The notes beneath the pieces were generated by a model. That model ran no database searches, had not been told where the DNA came from, and was given only the letters and a program-made list of their open reading frames with translations. From the NCBI GenBank assembly GCA_951799425.1, contig OX637391.1, forward strand, positions 24,228,551 to 24,292,550: a DNA stretch of 64,000 nt, in the 5' to 3' direction. Every line of letters starts with the position of its first letter. Positions within the stretch are counted from its first letter, which is position 1. Both the position numbers and the translations under genes were made by a program. This DNA comes from Ilex aquifolium. Taxonomy: Eukaryota; Streptophyta; Magnoliopsida; Aquifoliales; Aquifoliaceae. This document shows positions 57,965 through 64,000 of the stretch, piece after piece.

Positions 57965-58335
57965 TGGTCTCTATCACTGCTTACTTCTAAACACCAACAT
58001 TAGTTCCTTGTGGATTTGACTCTGGACTTAACCGAATTATTACTACAACTTGACCGCCTGCACTTGGGTGAACACATTTCGGATCAAGTCAAGTGATTAG
58101 CACAAAATATTGCATTTTCCAAGTGCATTTGCATCCCTTTTGTGCTAGCTTTTGTGGTTAATATGAGTGGATATGCATCGTTTGTGCTATTTATGGAATT
58201 TCAGCATGTTTGCAGATAAAAAGTGATAAATGATGCTTGCAAGGCCTTCTCATGGTGTTTAAGATGAATAAGGATGAAGGGATGACTTGACGATAACTAA
58301 GGAGGTGAAAAAACCAAGAAATCAGCAAAACAAGG

Positions 58336-58470
58336 AAAAACCTACCGGTAGGCCATACCGGTAGGTTTTAGCTACTGGACTTGCACCTATCGCCAAACCT
58401 ATCGATAGGTTGAGCCCACAGGAGTGAAACCTACCGGTAGGTTTCCATCGACCTACCGGTAGGTTTTACT
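58336..58470. repeat. Palindrome array with compensating variants
   Basis: Three perfect CCTACCGGTAGG copies plus CCTATCGATAGG (about 58397) and one imperfect copy. The final pair (58430 and 58452) keeps the 22-bp spacing and the TTTCCATCGA linker seen with CCTTCCGGAAGG in other LTRs. Confidence 0.9.
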
Positions 58471-59244
58471 GAAAAGTGCCAGATTCTGCATGTCAAGCTC
58501 TGCAACCTTGGGGGTCCCACCAATCACACTCCCATTTTTCCTTGACACTCCTTACACACTGGACATCCCTTCCTCATGGACTTTTGGAGCTTTGGGCATT
58601 AATGAGGAGAGAGGAGAGAGAAGATGTTGGGTGTGCAGGCAAAGCCTACACTTGCTTGCACCAACCCATCATTTGCAGCCCCTATGGATGGGCATCACAT
58701 CACACAACTAGGGGGCACTCCATGGAAGTTTTTGGAAGCTCAAGACTCCATTTTTTATTATTATTCCATATACATTGTAATATAGAGAGAGAGAGAGAGA
58801 GAGAGTCCAAGGAAGAAGATGAATAGTGCTAGAGAGAGAAGTTAATATTTTTGCATTTTCTTCCATACATTGTCTTGTAATACCTGGTAAGGATCTTCTA
58901 AGCTTTGTTTTAAGTCTTGAATGTCATTTATTGCAAGTTGCTTTCAAGTTTAGTTTTTCATTCAAGCTTCCACCATTAATGCACTCATTGTTCTTCATTT
59001 CTTAGTTTTAAAATGGGTATTCAATGCATTCTCTTTTAGTTTATGTTTTCTTGCATTTACTTAGCTCACATCTTCATTCCTTTACAATGACCTTATATTT
59101 CATTATTGTCTTTGCATTAAGTATGAGTAGCTAAGCTTTCAAGTTGGCTAATCCAAGGGAGACCTCTTCTTAGGTATGCCATTTCAACTCATTTTCTTTC
59201 CTCCTCTCGGTATACGATGGTTCGGTTTGACTGAGTTGGGTGTG

Positions 59245-61078
59245 TGCTTGATAAAAAACGTTGTTGTTTCCTAACCTCTAAAAACCATCCCTTAGAATGT
59301 GTAGTGTATGGATAAAGGGAGTGTCACTCTCCCTTGGGATGATGTCAAAAGAAAGGGCAACGGAATGGTAGATGAATGAAATGAAATGAAATGCGTGTGT
59401 GAACAAAAGTGCTCCCCAAGCGCAAGGAGTCTTTCGCTTGTCGTGTTTTACTTGGAAAAGTATTCCAAGGTCGTCTCCTCAGAGAAAGAAAGTTCAAGTG
59501 TGTGAAGGTGATTTTGTAAAAATAAAAAGTGTAAAATCTTGTAGTTGGTTTTGGTGAGTTTTGTTCTTAATGAAAATGCAAGAAAACAAGTGTTGGCTAA
59601 TCCTAAGGATTCACTCCAATGGGAATCCCAAATCAACTCGAACCCTTCCTCAAGTAGACCTTAGATGAACGATTGATTCGTTGGAAGCTAGGGATGAAAT
59701 GGAGGTGAGGATCCAAGCATAACCCGTGACCAGGCCTACGGGATATCAAAGACTCACAACCGCATCCACTCTCAACCCAATCAAACCGAACCATCATACT
59801 CTGAGAGGATGAATGAAAATGAGTTGAAGTGGAACACCCAAGAGGAGTTCTCCCTTGGATTAACCAACTTAAAATCTAGCTACTCATACTTGAAGGAAAG
59901 ACAATGGGGTAATGTGAAGGGGCATAATGAAGAAATGAAACATTGAACTTAACTTAAAGCAAGAAATCTTAAGCTATGAAGAAAAATATTCAATACCCAT
60001 TTTAAAGCAAGAAATGAAGAAAACTTGGAAGCAACAATGGTGAAATGTAAAATATAGAACTAAACTTGAAATGAACTTGAAATAAATGACATTAAAGACA
60101 TTAAATGAAGATTACAAGAGTCTTACAAAAGATTATAAGTGAAATGGGTGAAGACAATGCAAAAATCTAACTATTCATCATCTTCTTCCTTGGACTACTC
60201 CTAAGCTTAGGTAGTCACACCCTCAAAGCTTGTGTGAATGCTGAATATATGGAGTGTAGAGACTTCAAATTTCGTCCATGAGGCTCCCCTAGCCTGTGTG
60301 TGCAGGCTTCCCATCAATGGGAAGAGATTTGATGGCTTGGACAGGCTAGGAGCAGCCTACCCAGCAACTCCCCAGACAACCCCCTTCTCTCCCATCCTCA
60401 TTAATGCTCTTGCCTCCAAAGTCTTGAAATTGTGTAAGGATGGCATGGTTATGTGTAGAATATGTCAGGCTAGGCGTGGGAGAAGTGTAGGTGGGCCCCC
60501 CCCAAGAAGTTGGAGAAGACTTGCAGGAGTTCTAGGCATTTTGGGTTGTTTCAGAAGAGCGTACCGGTACGCGTAGCAGTACGTCGAACTCCAGTGGCTT
60601 CAGCGTACCGGTACGCATACCGGTACCCTTCTGCTCCGGACCAGTTTTCATAGAATTGTCATAACTTTTGATCCAACCGTTCGATTGAGCTGAAATTTTG
60701 ACTCAATACAAAAGACATCCAGATATACAACTTTCATGTTTTGCACTTTTTCAGATTGGAAGTGGATCATGGTATAAAATGAGAAAAATAGTGGTATTGT
60801 GTCAAAACTTTGGAAAACCAGTGGGCTATTCCAAATTTCATTTTTCTTGGTTTCTTCACCTTTAAGCCTCCAAATCCTCATTGAATGTGTCCATCTCTTC
60901 ACCACTCATTCATCCTTAGTTGCAAGGTTATAAAATCCATCATTTACGCTATAATTACTTGCAACATCGAAAATTCAACATTATTCATAATTTCGGCTAA
61001 CTCTAAGTACTTAAATACAAAGTTGAGTTAAAATGCATGTAATGAGGCCATGAAATATGCAATATTTTGTGCTCATCA
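59245..61078 (-). repeat. Solo LTR (GTACCGGTAC type) with GTGTG duplication
   Basis: The solo LTR is bounded by perfect GTGTG repeats (59240-59244 and 61079-61083) and is 1834 bp long. It is a close relative of 56139-57964 in the same orientation. GTACCGGTAC-type palindromes lie at 60558-60632. It interrupts the solo LTR at 58094. Confidence 0.85.
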
Positions 61079-61636
61079 GTGTGGACATGGTTGTGAGTCT
61101 TTGATATCCCGTAGACTTGTCACGGGTTATGCTTGAATCCTCACTTCCACCTCGTCCCTAGCTTCCCATGAATTAATCGTGCATCTAGACACCATTGTAG
61201 GAAAGCTTTCAAGTTGACTTGGCATTCCCATTGGAGTGAACCCTTCGGATTAGCCCACACTTTTCCCATCTCATTTTCTATCAAGATACAATCAAACACA
61301 CAAAACACAAACTCAAAAGAATTTTTACCTTTTCCCCTTTTCCCCTTTTTACCAAAATCACCTTCAACACGATTCACCTCATTCCCTGAGGAGATGACAT
61401 TGGAGTACTTTCCAAGTAAAACACGATACTCAGAAGACTCCCTGCGCTTGGGGAGCACTTTTGTTCACCCACATACACATTTCATTCATTTCATCCACCA
61501 CCATTCTGTTGCCCTTTCTTTTGACATCATTCCTAAGGGAGAGTGACACTCCCCTATCCCGATAGACCATACACATATTGAGGGATGATATTGGGAGATT
61601 AGGGTATACAATAGAAACAATCGAGCATCAAGTTTT

Positions 61637-61654
61637 TGGCGCCGTTGCCGGAGA
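61637..61654 (+). other. Primer binding site, tRNA-Asp type
   Basis: TGGCGCCGTTGCCGGAGA, one base from a perfect complement of the tRNA-Asp(GUC) 3' end, six bases after the LTR end. Confidence 0.88.
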
Positions 61655-61739
61655 ACCAAAAATGTGTTTTAAAGTAAAAGGTAAAAAAAACCTTCATTTG
61701 TATATATATTTTTGATTTATTGTTTATAAATTTTCTTTT

Positions 61740-64000
61740 ATGTCTGAGGACAATCCTCACTTTCAAAATTTACCTGAAGAATCTGTTAGGTCTGTGAACT
61801 AGTCTGAACCATCTTCACCTAGATTAGTAGCAGACTCTTTTGACAATAATATGTCAAATATTGAGAGACAATGAGAAGTTCCTATAAGAGAGGGGGAAGT
61901 ACCTAACATTCGCACTTTGCGGGATTACTAGAATCCCACAAGAAATAGTGTCCCCTCTTATTTCGTGTTTCCTGCAAATGCGCCCCTATTTAATGTAAAG
62001 GTAGGGACATTTCAACTACTTCTTCAATTTCATGGACTCGAATTTGAAAACTCATATCTGCATATAAAAGATTTTGAGGAAGTATGTGGAACATTTTAAG
62101 ACAACACTGAACTGGCCAAGTTGAAACTTTTTCCTTTCTCTTTAAAGGACAAAGCTAAACAATGGCTAAATTCTTTAAAAGCTCATTCAATACATCAATG
62201 ACAAGCATTACAAAATAATTTTTTTAGAAAGTTTTTTTCTCTACACCGCACTAATGCACTCAAAAGGCAAATCATGAATTTTTTGGTTAAAGAAGGAGGA
62301 GAGGCCTTTTACAAATGTTGGGAGAGATTCAAGGATCTTTTCCAGTCCTGCCCATACCATGCTTTTGAGAATTGGACTTTGGTAGGATTTTTGTATGACT
62401 CCTTGCCTACTAGACTACGTCAGTTTTTCGAAATGATGGCTCAAGGAGAGTTCATGGGAAAGAGTCCGGAGGAGGCATTCAATTTTTTTGACACTAAATC
62501 TGATAGTTCTCAGATGTGGGACTCAGCCTCTCCTACCATTGTTGAAGCCAGACCATCTACTTTCCATGGGAGTAAGTATGTCTTGAAAGAAGATGATGAC
62601 CTAAGAGTGAAAATGTACACCCTGTCTCGAAAGCTTGAAGCTTTAGAGATGAAAAAGGTCCATCAAGTTGATGTTGACCCTCTCATAGAACAAGTATGTG
62701 GGAATTGTGCGCTAACAGGACACCCTACTGGGGAGTGTCCGACCATTCTGGCATTCAAAGAGGTCTTGTTGGAACAAACAAATACAATTTTCAACTTCAA
62801 CAAGCCTTACTCCAACCCATATTCTGAAACATACAATCCAGGGTGGCGGAATCACCCAAACTTCAGCTGGAGGAACACACAACCAACTCCCATGAACCCA
62901 CAACAAAGTTCACACCCACCACCTCAAGGACCCTCCAAATATCAACCATACCAACCACCACAAAAGAGGAGTCTTGAGGACACACTGAATCAGTTTATGC
63001 AAAGTCAAATGAACTACAACAATAGTTCCACTCAGGCTTTTACTGATTTCAAAGCATAGACTACCCAGTCTTTCTAGGATCTTAAAAGCCACATCCAAAA
63101 GCTGACTCAATCCATGACCACACACGAAAAGGGCAAGTTTTCGGCGCAACCAAAACAACCGCAAGGCCAATTCCAAGTGGGAAATCCTTCAATCATGGAA
63201 AACCCACAAGACCAAGCCCAAGTTGTCACTACATTGAGAAATGGCAAGGTGATTGACAAAACCATAAGAGACATGTTAATTCCAAAGCCAAGACCTGAGT
63301 CAATCCCAGTCACTACACCAGTAGAGCCTGAATCTGTGACTGAAGAAGAACCTAAACCTATGATTGAATAGGACCCAGAACCATCAAAGGAAAAAGAACC
63401 TTCATGTCCTATTCCTGCTCCTTTCCCTCATAGACTCAAAACATTACAGAAGTTGAATAACCAGCCAAAAATTTATGAGCTTTTCAAGCAAGTAAAAATC
63501 AATATTCCACTTCTGGATGCAATCAAGCAAGTCTCCTCTTATGCCAAGTTTCTGAAAGACTCATGCATAGTCAAAAGAAGCCAGAATGTCCAAAAAAGAG
63601 CCTTCTTGATAGAACAAGCCAGTGCCTTACTTCAACACAAAACCCCTCCAAAATATAAGGATCTAGGGTATCCAACTATGGCATGTGTCATTGGAAACTT
63701 CAAAATAGAACAAGCACTGTTAGATCTTGGAGCCAATGTCAATTTGCTCCCTTTCTCTGTCTATCAACAATTGGGTCTGGGTGAGCTCAAACTCACTTGT
63801 GTCACACTTCAGTTGGCAGACAGATCTGTCAAAGTTCCTAAGGGCATTGTTGAAGATATACTTGTCCAAGTGGACAACTTTGTCTTCCCTGTTGACTTCA
63901 TTATTCTAGATACTCAGCCAGCAATGCATTCAGAAAATCAATTTTTTGTCATTCTTGGTCGACCTTTCCTAGCAACTTCAAATGCACTAATCAATTGCAG
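61740..64000 (+). pseudogene. gag-pro: Athila gag-protease with eight in-frame stops
   Basis: From the ATG at 61740 one frame stays aligned with the Gag at 11839-13527 and the protease at 42654-45974 to the window end, with no frameshift, but has stops at 61800, 61872, 61929, 62097, 62199, 63057, 63075 and 63369. The Gag core, the CX2CX4HX4C knuckle (near 62697), the PYSNPYSETYNPGWRNHPNF linker and the protease motif LLDLGANVNLLPFSVYQQL (Asp codon 63723), followed by ILGRPFLATSNALI, are all clear. RT and later parts would lie beyond the window. It is an old, inactive copy. Confidence 0.85.

Larger units (their letters stand above)
58094..61627 (+). repeat. Solo LTR (CCTACCGGTAGG type), itself split, TCAAG duplication
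   Basis: The solo LTR begins TGATTAGCAC and ends GAGCA, with perfect TCAAG repeats at 58089-58093 and 61628-61632. It is split by another solo LTR at 59245-61078. It sits exactly at the junction between the Athila LTR end and the primer site. Layout follows the LTRs at 1352 and 10360, but the palindromes differ. Confidence 0.85.
54478..61630 (+). repeat. 5' LTR of Athila element, interrupted twice
   Basis: LTR pieces are 54478-56138, about 57965-58093 and about 61628-61630. It begins TGATTAGTTG. A TATA box, TATAAATAC, lies at 55069-55077. The 3' end lines up with 13645-13780 on the other strand. Confidence 0.8.
54478..64000 (+). mobile_element. Athila element, 5' part, with split 5' LTR
   Basis: A 5' LTR begins at 54478 and, after two solo-LTR insertions, ends at about 61630; then come the primer site (61637) and a gag-protease pseudogene running off the window. 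The LTR is the same family as the minus-strand copy at 13645-15601. Confidence 0.8.

Overview
This is nuclear DNA of a flowering plant. It carries one intact-looking host gene, a 14-exon MLO-family membrane protein on the minus strand, inside deeply nested transposable elements. The evidence is the spliced gene with GT-AG introns, Athila-type Ty3/gypsy elements primed by tRNA-Asp, Tat-like and Tekay/Del-like LTR elements, hAT and PIF/Harbinger-type DNA transposons, and a captured glutathione S-transferase exon. The species cannot be named; nothing looks bacterial, organellar or viral in the strict sense.

Layout. 1-15846 is the 3' part of an outer Athila-like element: internal region, a decayed env-like ORF and a 3' LTR. 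A second element (1352-7946) is nested in its internal region and a truncated, minus-strand Athila element (about 11835-15601) in its 3' LTR. 16890-22092 is a hAT element with an 8-bp target duplication that holds a second, internally deleted hAT, which in turn holds a 2.4-kb solo LTR. 22731-37695 is the MLO gene. Its intron 7 is 6.1 kb and contains a decayed Tat-like retrotransposon, and its intron 6 contains a long CCA/CCG tract. 39679-48624 is an Athila-like element bounded by CTAGG duplications but turned inside out: both ends are long inverted repeats of LTR sequence, and the middle carries an open 1106-codon ORF in which gag and protease are joined in frame to the integrase C-terminus, with RT, RNase H and the integrase core missing. 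49203-50820 is a PIF/Harbinger-type element carrying a GST fragment. 52056-54330 is a decayed coiled-coil ORF plus a 27-28 bp tandem array. From 54478 to the window end lies another Athila element whose 5' LTR has been split by solo LTRs, one of them split again, and whose gag-protease frame is riddled with stops.

The most unusual theme is that the LTR families here carry small arrays of perfect 10-12 bp palindromes with a central CpG (CCTTCCGGAAGG, CCTACCGGTAGG, CCTATCGATAGG, GTACCGGTAC, CGTTCGAACG). Related LTRs hold different palindromes at the same position, and the palindromes differ from one another by symmetrical, compensating changes. In the Athila LTR the array sits upstream of a recognisable TATA box. 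One element has a second array just upstream of its env-like ORF. In the inside-out element one inversion junction falls inside such a palindrome. A second theme is a conserved hairpin directly upstream of the polypurine tract in the palindrome-bearing family.
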